DNA from: Pigmentiphaga humi
GTDB lineage: Bacteria > Pseudomonadota > Gammaproteobacteria > Burkholderiales > Burkholderiaceae_B
Reading direction: 5' to 3'
Length of the DNA: 64,000 nt
Assembly: GCF_900606115.1 (NCBI RefSeq)
Contig: NZ_UWPJ01000005.1
Span: 471,914-535,913 of the forward strand
Shown: piece by piece, positions 25,112-33,590 of the stretch
Position numbering within the stretch: position 1 is the first letter of the stretch
How the letters are laid out: each line of letters begins with the position of its first letter
Notes under the pieces: generated by a model
What the model saw: the letters and a program-made list of their open reading frames with translations, nothing else
The model's database searches: none
What the model was told of the DNA's origin: nothing
Program-made: the position numbers and the translations under genes

Positions 25112-26290
25112 TCAGGACTGGTTGGCTTGAGCGCGGTGTTTTTCGATGAGCTTGCCGGCTAGTTGGAAGCCGGTGTTGGCGGAGGGGACGCCGCAATAGA
25201 TCGCGGCCTGGACCAGGGTTTCTTCGATGACCGCGGGTTCGATGCCGGCGCGCAGGGCGGCGCCTACGTGCAGTTCGAATTCTTCCCAGCGGCCCAGCGC
25301 CAGCATCATCGACAGCACGGCGATGCGGCGGGTGGTGTCTTCGAAGCGGCTGGAGGTCCAGACCTCGCCCCATGCGTAGCGCGTGATGAAGGCCTGGAAG
25401 CGCTGCGTGAACGGCGTGACCGCGGCGGTGCGCGCATCGACGTAGTCGGCGCCCAGCACCTGGCGGCGGCGGGCCATGCCGTAGTCGTAGCGGTCCTGCT
25501 CGGTGACGACGGGCGGTTCGGTCAGGAAGGCGATCAGCGTGTCGCAGAACTGCAGCGGGACTTCGCTGGCGGCAATGTGGGCCGCCGGCAGCATCTGCGT
25601 GCCGGCGCCGGGAATGCGGCTGGCGATGAGCTCGCCGGCGGCCGGCGGCGTGGACACGTCGCGCGCGCCGGTGAGCACCAGCGTGGGGACGCCGATGCGG
25701 TGCAGGCTGTCGGCCACGTCCATGTCGCGGATGGCGGCGCAGCAGCCGGTATAGCCCACCGCGGACACCTGCAGGAAGGTATTGCGCACGCGCTGGAACG
25801 CGATGCTGTTGCGCTGGACGTACTCGGGCGTGAAGAAGCGGCCCATCGCCATGTCGACGATGCTGGCCATGCCGTTGGCGCGCACCGTGTCGATGCGGGT
25901 CTGCCAGGCCTGCGGGTCCATCTGGCAGGACGTGTTGCACAACACCAGGCGGCGCAGGCGGCCGGGCTTGTTGATGCCGTACCACATGCCCACCATGCCG
26001 CCGAGCGAGACGCCGGCGTAGTCGAAGGTCTCGGCGCCGGCGGCGGTGGCGACCGCGTCCAGGTCCGCGCCCAGCTGTTCGAGCGTGTAGTCGCCGGCCG
26101 GCGCATCGGATGCGCCGTGGCCGCGCGCGTCGTAGCGGATCACGCGGAAGTGCCGCATCAGGCGGGGCAGGACGTCGTCCCACACCGAGAAATCGGTGCC
26201 GATGGAGTTGCCGAGGACCAGCGCCGGCAGGTTCTCGTCGCCGTCGCTGCGCCAGTAGATGCGGGCGTCGCCGCTGACAACGTGGGGCAT
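25112..26290 (-). CDS. pcaL: Fused 3-oxoadipate enol-lactonase/4-carboxymuconolactone decarboxylase (PcaDC)
   Basis: A 392-residue bifunctional enzyme of the protocatechuate branch of the beta-ketoadipate pathway. Residues 1 to about 260 are an alpha/beta hydrolase (oxyanion LGNSIGTD, nucleophile GVSLGGMVG, acid DVSTPP, histidine PAAHIAA). Residues about 270-385 are a carboxymuconolactone decarboxylase domain (YDYGMARRRQVLGADYVD, then GRWEEFELHVGAALRAG). Length and order match PcaL fusions. The start ATG at 26290 lies 2 bases after the pcaB stop, so both are co-transcribed. It carries out the lactone decarboxylation and hydrolysis to 3-oxoadipate. Confidence 0.93.
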   Translation of the reverse strand: MPHVVSGDARIYWRSDGDENLPALVLGNSIGTDFSVWDDVLPRLMRHFRVIRYDARGHGASDAPAGDYTLEQLGADLDAVATAAGAETFDYAGVSLGGMVGMWYGINKPGRLRRLVLCNTSCQMDPQAWQTRIDTVRANGMASIVDMAMGRFFTPEYVQRNSIAFQRVRNTFLQVSAVGYTGCCAAIRDMDVADSLHRIGVPTLVLTGARDVSTPPAAGELIASRIPGAGTQMLPAAHIAASEVPLQFCDTLIAFLTEPPVVTEQDRYDYGMARRRQVLGADYVDARTAAVTPFTQRFQAFITRYAWGEVWTSSRFEDTTRRIAVLSMMLALGRWEEFELHVGAALRAGIEPAVIEETLVQAAIYCGVPSANTGFQLAGKLIEKHRAQANQS

Positions 26291-26292
26291 GG

Positions 26293-27654
26293 TCAATCCT
26301 CCTTGATGAGCGTTTTCTGTTCCTGCCACTGGTAGAGCACGGCGCTGCACATCGGCTGGCATGCCGCGATCTGCGGCTGCGGTCCGGCCAGTACGTCGAT
26401 GTCGTCCGCGTCCAGCACGGCAGCGACTTCCGGAATTTTCTTCAGCAGGCCGGCCACCGGCGTGCGCTGCGCGATGGCCTGCTCGCACACCTGGCCGACG
26501 ATGCGCTGGGCGGCGGCAGGCCCGAGCAGTGCCGACAGCTTGAGCGAAATACCCTCCGAATAGACCACGCCGTAGAGCCTGTCGATGTTGTCCTGCATGG
26601 CCTGCGCATCGACGCGCACGCCTTCGGCGATGTCGACCGCGGCGGCGATGCTGCTGGCCGCCAGGCTGAACAGGTCGGCCAGCACCGGTTGCGAATTGGG
26701 CCAGCTGCCCAGGCCCCGCTCGTGCTCGGACGGCAGTTCGCCGGCCAGGATGCCGGCCAGCGCGGGCGCGCGGTAAGCGGCGTCGAGCAGGTACATGCTG
26801 GAAACCGGATTGCGTTTGTGCGGCATGGCCGACGAGCCGCCGCGGCCCTCGCCGGCGGGTTCGAAGGCTTCGGCCACCTCGACCTGCATCAGCAGGGAGA
26901 TGTCGCGGCCGATCTTGCCCAGCGCGCCGCACAGGATGGCCAGTTCGCCGCCCAGCCGCGCCAGGCGGTCGCGCCCGCCCTGCCAGGAAATCGCCGGCAC
27001 TGCCAGGCCCAGGCGCCGAGCCAGCTCGCGCGCCACGCGCTGGCCTTCGCCGTAGTGCGCCGCCAGCGTGCCGTTGGCGCCGCCGAATTGCAATGTGCAG
27101 GCTTCGTCGGCGGCGCGGCGCAGCGCCACCGCGCAGCGGCCCGCGGCATCGAGCCAGCCCGCTGCCTTCCAGCCGAAGGTGACCGGCGCGGCCGGCTGGA
27201 TCAGCGTGCGTCCGAGCAGCGGCGTGCGGCGGTGCGCCTCGACCTGCCCGGCCAGCGCATCGCCCAGCCGCACCAGTTCGTCCAGCAGCAGGCCGAGCGA
27301 TTGCCGCGCCAGCAAGACCGTGGCGGTATCGGCGATGTCCTGGCTGGTCGAGCCGTAGTGGACGTAGGCGGCCGCCCGCTCGTCTCGCCCGGAGACCGCG
27401 CTCTTGAGCGCCTTGACCAGCGGGATCGCCAGGGTGCCGGCCACGCGCGCGTCGCTGGCCAGCCTGGCCGGCGCGATGGTGAACGTGGAGCACGTGTCGA
27501 TGATGACCGCGGCCGCCTCGGCGGGAATCACATTGCAGTCGCGCTGGGCGGCGGCCAGTTCGGCCTCGAAGCGGACCATCGCGGCGATGACCGCTTCGTC
27601 GGTCCAGATGGCCCGGATCGCCGGGGTAGAGAAGAAGGCGTTGAGAGCGTCCAT
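26293..27654 (-). CDS. pcaB: 3-carboxy-cis,cis-muconate cycloisomerase
   Basis: A 453-residue member of the fumarase/aspartase superfamily. The signature GSSAMPHKRNP, the TSQDIADTATVLLAR stretch and LIQPAAPVTFGWK identify PcaB, which lactonises 3-carboxymuconate. I chose the ATG at 27654 (MDALNAFFSTPAIRAIW); the longer frame extends into the promoter gap. It is the first gene of a two-gene operon with pcaL. The protocatechuate dioxygenase genes pcaGH are not in the window, so this operon is only part of the pathway. Confidence 0.93.
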   Translation of the reverse strand: MDALNAFFSTPAIRAIWTDEAVIAAMVRFEAELAAAQRDCNVIPAEAAAVIIDTCSTFTIAPARLASDARVAGTLAIPLVKALKSAVSGRDERAAAYVHYGSTSQDIADTATVLLARQSLGLLLDELVRLGDALAGQVEAHRRTPLLGRTLIQPAAPVTFGWKAAGWLDAAGRCAVALRRAADEACTLQFGGANGTLAAHYGEGQRVARELARRLGLAVPAISWQGGRDRLARLGGELAILCGALGKIGRDISLLMQVEVAEAFEPAGEGRGGSSAMPHKRNPVSSMYLLDAAYRAPALAGILAGELPSEHERGLGSWPNSQPVLADLFSLAASSIAAAVDIAEGVRVDAQAMQDNIDRLYGVVYSEGISLKLSALLGPAAAQRIVGQVCEQAIAQRTPVAGLLKKIPEVAAVLDADDIDVLAGPQPQIAACQPMCSAVLYQWQEQKTLIKED

Positions 27655-27784
27655 GGCAGGGCTGCGGCGGCAGGCGCCGCCGCGGAGGGAGCGTTTGGGA
27701 ATGGGTGAGACGATAGCATGGCAGGGGAGGCGAATTGCCCATGCGTCGCGCGCGGGACCATGGCCTGCTTTGATTCGCGCCGTT

Positions 27785-27813
27785 GCGATTGATTTCCCTT
27801 GCGACTCAATCGC
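27785..27813. promoter_or_regulatory. Inverted repeat between pcaB and the divergent Bug gene
   Basis: GCGATTGA at 27785-27792 and TCAATCGC at 27806-27813 form perfect 8-base arms separated by 13 bases. It is the only clear dyad in the 264-base gap between the divergent starts, so it is a candidate operator for a pca regulator. LysR or IclR ownership cannot be decided. Confidence 0.4.
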
Positions 27814-27918
27814 GGTGCGTTTTCGAATTGGACGCACGTGCCTGCGGCAACTAGAGTGCAAGCGTCGTCCGGGCGCCTCCGGCACCCGGCCCCTCACTCT
27901 GTCCGTGGAAGCAATGCA

Positions 27919-28899
27919 ATGCACAAGAGCCGTCCTTTCCCGTTCCGTCATCTAGCCTGGGCGTTCGCGGCTGCCGCAGTCGCCGGCTCCGCGAGCGCCG
28001 AGAACTATCCCGACAAGCCGATCCGCATGGTCGTCGCGTTTGCGCCGGCCGGAGGAACGGATATCGTCGCCCGGCTGGTGGCCCCCCGCATGGCCGAATT
28101 GCTCGGGCAGTCCGTCGTCGTCGAGAACCGGGCGGGAGCGGGCGGCGTCATCGGCACCGAGAACGTGGCGAAGGCCGCGCCCGACGGCTACACCACCCTG
28201 ATGGCGACGATGGGCAATCTTGCCGTCAACCCCTATCTGTATTCGATGCGCGTCGACGTCCAGCGCGACCTCAAACCGGTGAGCAAGGTGGTGGAGGTGC
28301 AGTTCGCGCTGCTGGTGCATCCTTCCGTGCCGGCAAAGACGCTGCGCGAGTTCATCGACCTGGCGAAATCGCGCCCGGGCCATCTCACGTACTCGTCGTC
28401 GGGCATAGGCGGCGGGCCGCACCTGGCCGGCGAACTGTTCGACAGCCTGGCCGGCACCAAGCTGACGCACGTGCCCTACAAGGGCAGCGGCCAGAGCCTG
28501 TCGGACCTGATCGGCGGGCAGGTGTCGGCTTCGTTCGACAGCCTGCTCCAGGCGCTGCCGTACGTGCGCGACGGCCGGCTGCGCGCGCTTGCGATACTGG
28601 GCAGCGAACGCTCTCCGCTTCTGCCGGATGTGCCCACCGTGGCCGAAGCCGGCGTGCCGGGCTATGAGTTCACCAACTGGTACGGACTGGTCGCGCCCGC
28701 CGGCACGCCGCAGCCGGTCGTCGAGAAGCTCAACGGCGCCGTGCGCCAGGTGCTCGGGCAGCCCGACATCAGGAAAAAGCTCGAAGACATGGGCGCGCGC
28801 GTCGTGGGCGATACGCCCGACGCCTTCGCGAGCTTCATCGGCGCCGAAAACAAGAAATGGGAGAAGGTGATCCGCGCGGCCAAGATCACTGCCCAATAG
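27919..28899 (+). CDS. Bug/TctC-family periplasmic binding protein
   Basis: A 326-residue Bug protein with a signal peptide (residues 1 to about 26, ending GSASA) and mature start ENYPDKPIRMVVAFAPAGGTD. Conserved are VVENRAGAGGVIGTENVAKA, PDGYTTL, LTHVPYKGSGQ and VPTVAEAGVPGYE. The ATG at 27919 follows GGAAG. It is divergent from pcaB, so its ligand may be an aromatic acid feeding the protocatechuate route, but that is inference. No TctAB genes lie nearby. Confidence 0.9.
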   Translation: MHKSRPFPFRHLAWAFAAAAVAGSASAENYPDKPIRMVVAFAPAGGTDIVARLVAPRMAELLGQSVVVENRAGAGGVIGTENVAKAAPDGYTTLMATMGNLAVNPYLYSMRVDVQRDLKPVSKVVEVQFALLVHPSVPAKTLREFIDLAKSRPGHLTYSSSGIGGGPHLAGELFDSLAGTKLTHVPYKGSGQSLSDLIGGQVSASFDSLLQALPYVRDGRLRALAILGSERSPLLPDVPTVAEAGVPGYEFTNWYGLVAPAGTPQPVVEKLNGAVRQVLGQPDIRKKLEDMGARVVGDTPDAFASFIGAENKKWEKVIRAAKITAQ

Positions 28900-28911
28900 A
28901 CGGTGCGGGCG

Positions 28912-29811
28912 CTAGGGTTCGTGCGGCGTGATTTCCGGCGTGCCGGCCATGGCGATGAACTTCTCCGCCGCCGGGTTGCGCATGTCCTGTTTTCGGACCG
29001 CGTAAAGCGCGGTGTAGTTTTCCCCGGCACCCGCCAGCGGCCGGTAGTGGAGGGCGCCGCTCCAGGTGGCCTGGGCCGAGGCGGGCACCAGCGCGGCGCC
29101 CACTCCCGCTTCCACCAGCGCCAGCATGGTGGGCAGAATGCTCTCCTGGACGATGTGGGGAACGACCTGCGCCATGTTGAATATCCGCTGGCAGAGCCCA
29201 TGCGAGTACGGCGCCTGCTCAGGCGAGAAACCGATGATGTGCAGGCCGTCCAGGTCCGCGACGGATATCCGGTCCAGGCGTGCCAGCGCATGGGCGGCCG
29301 GAAGCGCGACGACCAGCTGCTCCCGGGCGATGAGGCTGTGCGCCAGTCGGGGATCCGCGAGGCATTTCTCCGGCGGGCGCAGCAGCGCGACGTCCAGCTT
29401 GTCGGCATGCAGCGCATCGAGCATGGGTTCCGGGCGCATTTCTTCGAGCCGCAGTTCGACTTCGGGATACTGGCGCCGGAATGCGGAGACGAGCCGGGGC
29501 AGGACCCTATAGATGGAACTGGCGGTGAACCCTAGCGCCACGCTTCCGGCCGAGCCGCTGGATGCGCGGCGGACGGCTTCCACCGCCGCTTCGGCGTCGC
29601 GCAGGATCTTCCCGGCTCGATCTTGCAGGATCCGGCCGGCGGGCGTCAGGCTGACCGAGCGCGTGGTCCGATGGAAGAGCTCCGCGCCGACGATCTGCTC
29701 CAGCTGGCGGATCTGTTGGCTCAGCGGAGGCTGGGTCATGTGGAGACGTTCCGCCGCCCGGCCGAAATGCAGCTCTTCAGCGACGACGGAAAACGTATGA
29801 AGCAGACGCAT
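28912..29811 (-). CDS. LysR-family transcriptional regulator
   Basis: A 299-residue LysR protein from the ATG at 29811 (MRLLHTFSVVAEELHFGRAA); a GTG five codons upstream is possible. The helix-turn-helix covers about residues 1-60 (MTQPPLSQQIRQLEQ, AELFHRTTRSVSLTPAG), followed by a standard effector domain. It resembles the CatR/BenM-like aromatic subgroup. It is divergent from the amidase at 29889, with only 77 bases between the starts, which makes the amidase the likeliest target. Its 3' end faces that of the Bug gene, only 12 bases away. Confidence 0.9.
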   Translation of the reverse strand: MRLLHTFSVVAEELHFGRAAERLHMTQPPLSQQIRQLEQIVGAELFHRTTRSVSLTPAGRILQDRAGKILRDAEAAVEAVRRASSGSAGSVALGFTASSIYRVLPRLVSAFRRQYPEVELRLEEMRPEPMLDALHADKLDVALLRPPEKCLADPRLAHSLIAREQLVVALPAAHALARLDRISVADLDGLHIIGFSPEQAPYSHGLCQRIFNMAQVVPHIVQESILPTMLALVEAGVGAALVPASAQATWSGALHYRPLAGAGENYTALYAVRKQDMRNPAAEKFIAMAGTPEITPHEP

Positions 29812-29888
29812 GGAAAGCAGTGGCACTTTATTCTCGCTGTGCGGAGCGGCCTTGCCGGCCTTCCGCCCTATTGACGCGGTTTCCTGGT

Positions 29889-31157
29889 ATGAACATTCAA
29901 GCCCCCAATTTTCTTTCCGCTTTATCCGCGCTGCAGGCCATCGAGGATGGCTCCCTCAGCAGCGAAGCGCTGGTGCGCGCCTGCCTCGAACGCATTGCGG
30001 AGCGGGACGCGGCGGTGCAGGCTTTTGCGCATCTCGACCCGGATCGCGCGATCAGGCTGGCGCAGGAAATCGACAAGGGGCGTGGCGGGGGGGCGCTGCG
30101 CGGTCTTCCGTTCGCTGCCAAAGATATCCTGGATTCCGCCGATCTTCCAACTGCCTACGGGTCTTCCATCTATGCGGGCCACCGTCCCGGGGCGGATGCC
30201 GCGTGCATCGCCATGGCGCGGGAAGCGGGCGCGGTGCTCCTGGGCAAGACGGCGACGTGCGAGTTCGCCACGCTGACGCCGTGCGCGACGCGCCATCCGC
30301 TGGATCCCTCACGCACGCCGGGCGGCTCCTCCAGCGGCTCGGCCGCCGCCGTGGCCGACGGCATGGTCCCCGTGGCGTTCGGCAGCCAGACCGGCGCTTC
30401 GATCATCCGCCCGGCGGCCTATTGCGGCGTGGTCGGCTACAAGCCATCCTACGGCCTCATCAATTCATCCGGCCTCAAGCACGTCAGCCCGAGCCTGGAC
30501 ACGATAGGCGTATTCACCAGGACCGTCGCCGACGCGCGCTACGTCGTGTTCGGCGCGGCTCCGGAGCCGGCGCTGCATGCGCCCCGGATCGCGGTGTGCG
30601 AATCCGGCCAATGGGATTCGGCACGGCCGGAAACCGTCGAAGCATTGCGGGCCTTTACCCGCGGGCTCGAACGCGGAGGCGCCCGGGTGAGTACCCGGCG
30701 CCTGCCGGCGAATCTGGAAGCCGCCGCGGCGATGCAGATCAGGCTGTCGGCGTTCGAAGCCCGGCATTCGCTGGCGCACGAGCGCATGCGGTATCCCGAT
30801 CGGCTCAGCCCGCGCCTGCGCGAGCGGGTCGATCTCGAGGCGGGCATGTCGATGGCCGAGTATGCGGATCTGCGGCGGTCCATGCAGGCGGCCCAGCGGG
30901 ATGCGGAGAATCTGTTCGACGATGCCGACGTATTGCTGTATCCGGCGGCGGACGGCGAGGCGGAAGTCGGCATGGAAACCGGGTCGCCGCGCTTCGGCGC
31001 GTTGTGGACGTTTCTTCACTTGCCGGCGCTGTCGATACCCATCGGCCGCGGGCCCGCCGGCCTGCCGCTGGGCGCCCAGTTGATCGGCGCGCCTGGGCGG
31101 GACCTGGAGCTGCTGGCGGCAGCCCGGTTCGCCGAAGGGCTGGCCATCCGGGACTGA
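29889..31157 (+). CDS. Amidase-signature family hydrolase
   Basis: A 422-residue serine amidase. The Ser-cisSer-Lys triad is visible: lysine in PFAAKDIL (near 78), cis-serine in TPGGSSSGSAAA (near 148) and nucleophile in GSQTGASIIRPAAYCG (near 172). The last motif departs from the usual GSDTGGSIR by carrying Gln, Ala and an extra Ile, while the nucleophilic serine is kept. I chose the ATG at 29889. The divergent LysR next door is the probable regulator. The substrate is unknown; the family hydrolyses amides, and some members ureas or carbamates. Confidence 0.85.
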   Translation: MNIQAPNFLSALSALQAIEDGSLSSEALVRACLERIAERDAAVQAFAHLDPDRAIRLAQEIDKGRGGGALRGLPFAAKDILDSADLPTAYGSSIYAGHRPGADAACIAMAREAGAVLLGKTATCEFATLTPCATRHPLDPSRTPGGSSSGSAAAVADGMVPVAFGSQTGASIIRPAAYCGVVGYKPSYGLINSSGLKHVSPSLDTIGVFTRTVADARYVVFGAAPEPALHAPRIAVCESGQWDSARPETVEALRAFTRGLERGGARVSTRRLPANLEAAAAMQIRLSAFEARHSLAHERMRYPDRLSPRLRERVDLEAGMSMAEYADLRRSMQAAQRDAENLFDDADVLLYPAADGEAEVGMETGSPRFGALWTFLHLPALSIPIGRGPAGLPLGAQLIGAPGRDLELLAAARFAEGLAIRD

Positions 31158-31300
31158 CTGGCCGCGCCACGGTGATCGGCGTTCGTTCATCGCCCCGAGA
31201 GGGGCCGCGCACCTCTGGCGGTGCCGCGCCTGCGGACGGCTGGATGGCAGAGGCTGGTCGGACCGGATTGTCCACGGACAGGCTGCGCGGCGTGGAAGGA

Positions 31301-31438
31301 ATGTCTAGCATTGCCCACTGGCTCGATCCGGCCGTGGTGGATGCATTCCGCGCTTCCGGGCCGCGGTGGCAAACGCGCATCAATGCAGCCTTGCGCGACT
31401 GGCTGCAGCATCACTCCCCGGTCGATCTGGAAGCCTGA
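31301..31438 (+). pseudogene. BrnA antitoxin C-terminal remnant
   Basis: The 45-residue ORF reads MSSIAHWLDPAVVDAF and then RASGPRWQTRINAALRDWLQ, the ribbon-helix-helix C-terminus typical of BrnA antitoxins (pattern VVxxFRAxGxxWQTRINAAL). The N-terminal half of BrnA and the BrnT toxin are missing. A GGAAGGA run directly abuts the ATG. Truncated antitoxin, possibly still a DNA-binding peptide. Confidence 0.6.
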
Positions 31439-31488
31439 GCCCGGGGCGCGGCCGCCGGTGGGCCGGCGCCGACGCCCCGCGGCGGCGA

Positions 31489-32493
31489 TCAGCCCGCGGT
31501 GATGCCGCGGTCCTTGATCACTTTTTCCCAGGTCTTGGTTTCGTCGGCCTGGAACTTGCGGAACTCTTCCAGGCGCAGCGGCGACAGATCCAGGCCCTGG
31601 GCCTTGAGCGTCTGCAAGGTGGCGGGCTCGTTCAGGATCTTGGTCACGTCCCGCGCCAGCTGGCCCGACACGTTGGCCGGCGTCGACTTGGGCACGTACA
31701 CGCCATACCACGACACCACGTTCACGCCCTTCACGCCGGCCTCGGCCAGGGTGGGGATCTCGGGCATCAGGGCCGAGCGGTCGTTGCCGGTCAGGGCCAG
31801 CGCGCGCAGCTTGCCGGACTGGATCTGGGGCATCAGGGTCGGCAGCGCGCCGAAGATGACCTGGATCTGGCCGCCCAGGGCGTCGTTCAGGGCCTGCGTG
31901 GTGCCCTTGTAGGGAACGTGCAGCAGGTCGGCGCCGGTGGCTTCCTTGAACAGTTCGCCGGCCAGGTGCAGGCCGCTGCCCACGCCGGGCGAGCCATAGG
32001 CCATGGTGCCGGGCTTGGACTTGGTCAGCGCGATCAGTTCCTGGATGTTCTTGACGGGAACGGTGGGGAACACGGCGACCACGTTGGGCGCCTTCGCCAG
32101 CATCGCCACCGCGGTGAAGTCCTTGTCGACGTCGTACGGCAGGTTGGCCATCAGCGTCGGGTTGATGGTCATGTTGCCGGCGGGCACCACCAGCATCGTA
32201 TGGCCGTCGCCGGCGGCGCGCTTGACCATGTCGATGCCGATGTTGCCGTTGGCGCCGGGACGGTTGTCGACCACCGCGCTCTGGCCGTATTCATGCTGCA
32301 GGCCGGTGCCCAGCAAGCGCGACAGCACGTCCACCGGACCGCCCGGCGGGAACGGGGCGACGATGCGGAACGCGCCATTCTTCAAGGCATTCTTGGCCGC
32401 GGCGTCGTCCGCCGCGGGAGCTTGTGCGAAAGAAGCCGTGGCAACGGCGGCGAACAGCGTGCCGACGGCCAGGCGAGTACTGAATTTCAACAT
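31489..32493 (-). CDS. Bug/TctC-family periplasmic binding protein
   Basis: A 334-residue Bug protein. The signal peptide ends ATASFAQA; the mature part includes FRIVAPFPPGGPVDVLSR, VVDNRPGANGNIGIDMVKRA, DLLHVPYKGTTQAL and IPTLAEAGVKG. I chose the ATG at 32493, with GGAG upstream on the minus strand. It lies downstream of the aspartate dehydrogenase gene on the same strand, separated by 258 bases that contain repeat copy B, so it may have its own promoter. Its ligand is unknown. Confidence 0.9.
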   Translation of the reverse strand: MLKFSTRLAVGTLFAAVATASFAQAPAADDAAAKNALKNGAFRIVAPFPPGGPVDVLSRLLGTGLQHEYGQSAVVDNRPGANGNIGIDMVKRAAGDGHTMLVVPAGNMTINPTLMANLPYDVDKDFTAVAMLAKAPNVVAVFPTVPVKNIQELIALTKSKPGTMAYGSPGVGSGLHLAGELFKEATGADLLHVPYKGTTQALNDALGGQIQVIFGALPTLMPQIQSGKLRALALTGNDRSALMPEIPTLAEAGVKGVNVVSWYGVYVPKSTPANVSGQLARDVTKILNEPATLQTLKAQGLDLSPLRLEEFRKFQADETKTWEKVIKDRGITAG

Positions 32494-32666
32494 GACGATA
32501 CAACTCCAAAATGTCTGCGCTTTTGGCGCGGAAAAGGACGCCATCGAGGCGATCCGCGTGGGTTGGGTACGACCCGTCGTGGAACGAACGCTTCCCTGTC
32601 TGTCTCCCCCAGAAATACACCGCCCCTATTGACCCCCCAGCCTTACTCACGAAGCATGTTGGGGTT

Positions 32667-32749
32667 GGACCCAGGGAACAGCGGATCCGGCTTTGCCGGT
32701 CCGTCAGTTCCGCCCCCTGGGGGGCGCGCGTAAGCGCGTACGGGGGGCC
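32667..32749 (-). repeat. Intergenic hairpin repeat, copy B
   Basis: Opposite orientation to copies A and C. It runs from ACCCAGGGAACAGCGG, through the core GGATCCGGCTTTGCCGGTCC, to a CCCCCTGGGGGG stem and GCGCGTAAGCGCG hairpin. It ends 2 bases before the stop of the aspartate dehydrogenase gene, so it forms that gene's 3' end. Confidence 0.7.
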
Positions 32750-32751
32750 TT

Positions 32752-33558
32752 TTATATAGCTATCGCGTGCGCCTGGTTGCCGATCGCGCGTACCACGCTG
32801 TAGACCGTCAGCGCCGAGGTCTTGGGATTCGCGGCGAGCGGCTTGCCGCGCATGGTGATCTCGAAGCTGCCGAAGGCGCCGTTGGCTTCCACGTGGTGGA
32901 CGTTTTCCTTGCTGGCGGGATCGGCGATCAGGCGGACCCGGGTCTTGTCCAGGCCGACGCCGGCCAGCGACAGGGTGGCGGCGACGTTGGCGTTCTTGGG
33001 GAAGAGCCGGGCGGCTTCGCCGGCCGGGCCTTCGAAGATGACAGTGGGTTCGGTCAGCGCTTCCAGCTCGAACTGGCCGTCGGCCGGCGTGTCCTTCCAG
33101 GCCAGTGCAGGCTTGCTGCCCGTGTACACGACCGAATCCAGGCCGCCGATCCTGGCCGCGGCCAGCGCGTCGATGCCGCCGATGGCGCCCGACAGCAACT
33201 GGATCTGGGTCTTGCCGCGGGCCGCGGCGGCTTCCAGTTCACGCGCCAGCTCGACGTCGGACAGCGCGCCGATGGACACCACCACACACGGGATGCCCTG
33301 CTCGAGCGCGGGCAGCACGTGGGCGCGCAGCGCGCCATGGCCGGCGCATTCGACCAGCAGGTCGGGGCGCTGGCCGGCCTCGTCCAGCCGGGTGACGACC
33401 TGCGCCTTGGGCGCGATCTCGGCGATCGCGGCGCGGGCCTGCTCCAGCGTATGCTCGGCAACGATGACGCTGTCGACGGACACGTCGGGATCGTTCTTCA
33501 GCAGAGACAGGACGCTGGTGCCGATGGCACCCGATCCGATCATCGAAATTCGTAGCAT
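32752..33558 (-). CDS. L-aspartate dehydrogenase (NadX-like)
   Basis: A 268-residue NAD(P)-dependent enzyme that interconverts aspartate and oxaloacetate/iminoaspartate. The Rossmann start MLRISMIGSGAIGTSVL, LVECAGHGALRAHVLPALE, LSGAIGGIDALAAAR and the C-terminal VHHVEANGAFGSFEI and NPKTSALTVYSV are family marks. Length is normal. I chose the ATG at 33558; a longer frame to 34527 overlaps the IclR gene. It follows the IclR gene by 32 bases in an operon-like run. Without nadA/nadC nearby a catabolic amino-acid role is more likely than NAD synthesis. Confidence 0.88.
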   Translation of the reverse strand: MLRISMIGSGAIGTSVLSLLKNDPDVSVDSVIVAEHTLEQARAAIAEIAPKAQVVTRLDEAGQRPDLLVECAGHGALRAHVLPALEQGIPCVVVSIGALSDVELARELEAAAARGKTQIQLLSGAIGGIDALAAARIGGLDSVVYTGSKPALAWKDTPADGQFELEALTEPTVIFEGPAGEAARLFPKNANVAATLSLAGVGLDKTRVRLIADPASKENVHHVEANGAFGSFEITMRGKPLAANPKTSALTVYSVVRAIGNQAHAIAI

Positions 33559-33590
33559 GGGGGGTTGCTCCTGGGCAGGTTGTCGCCCGG

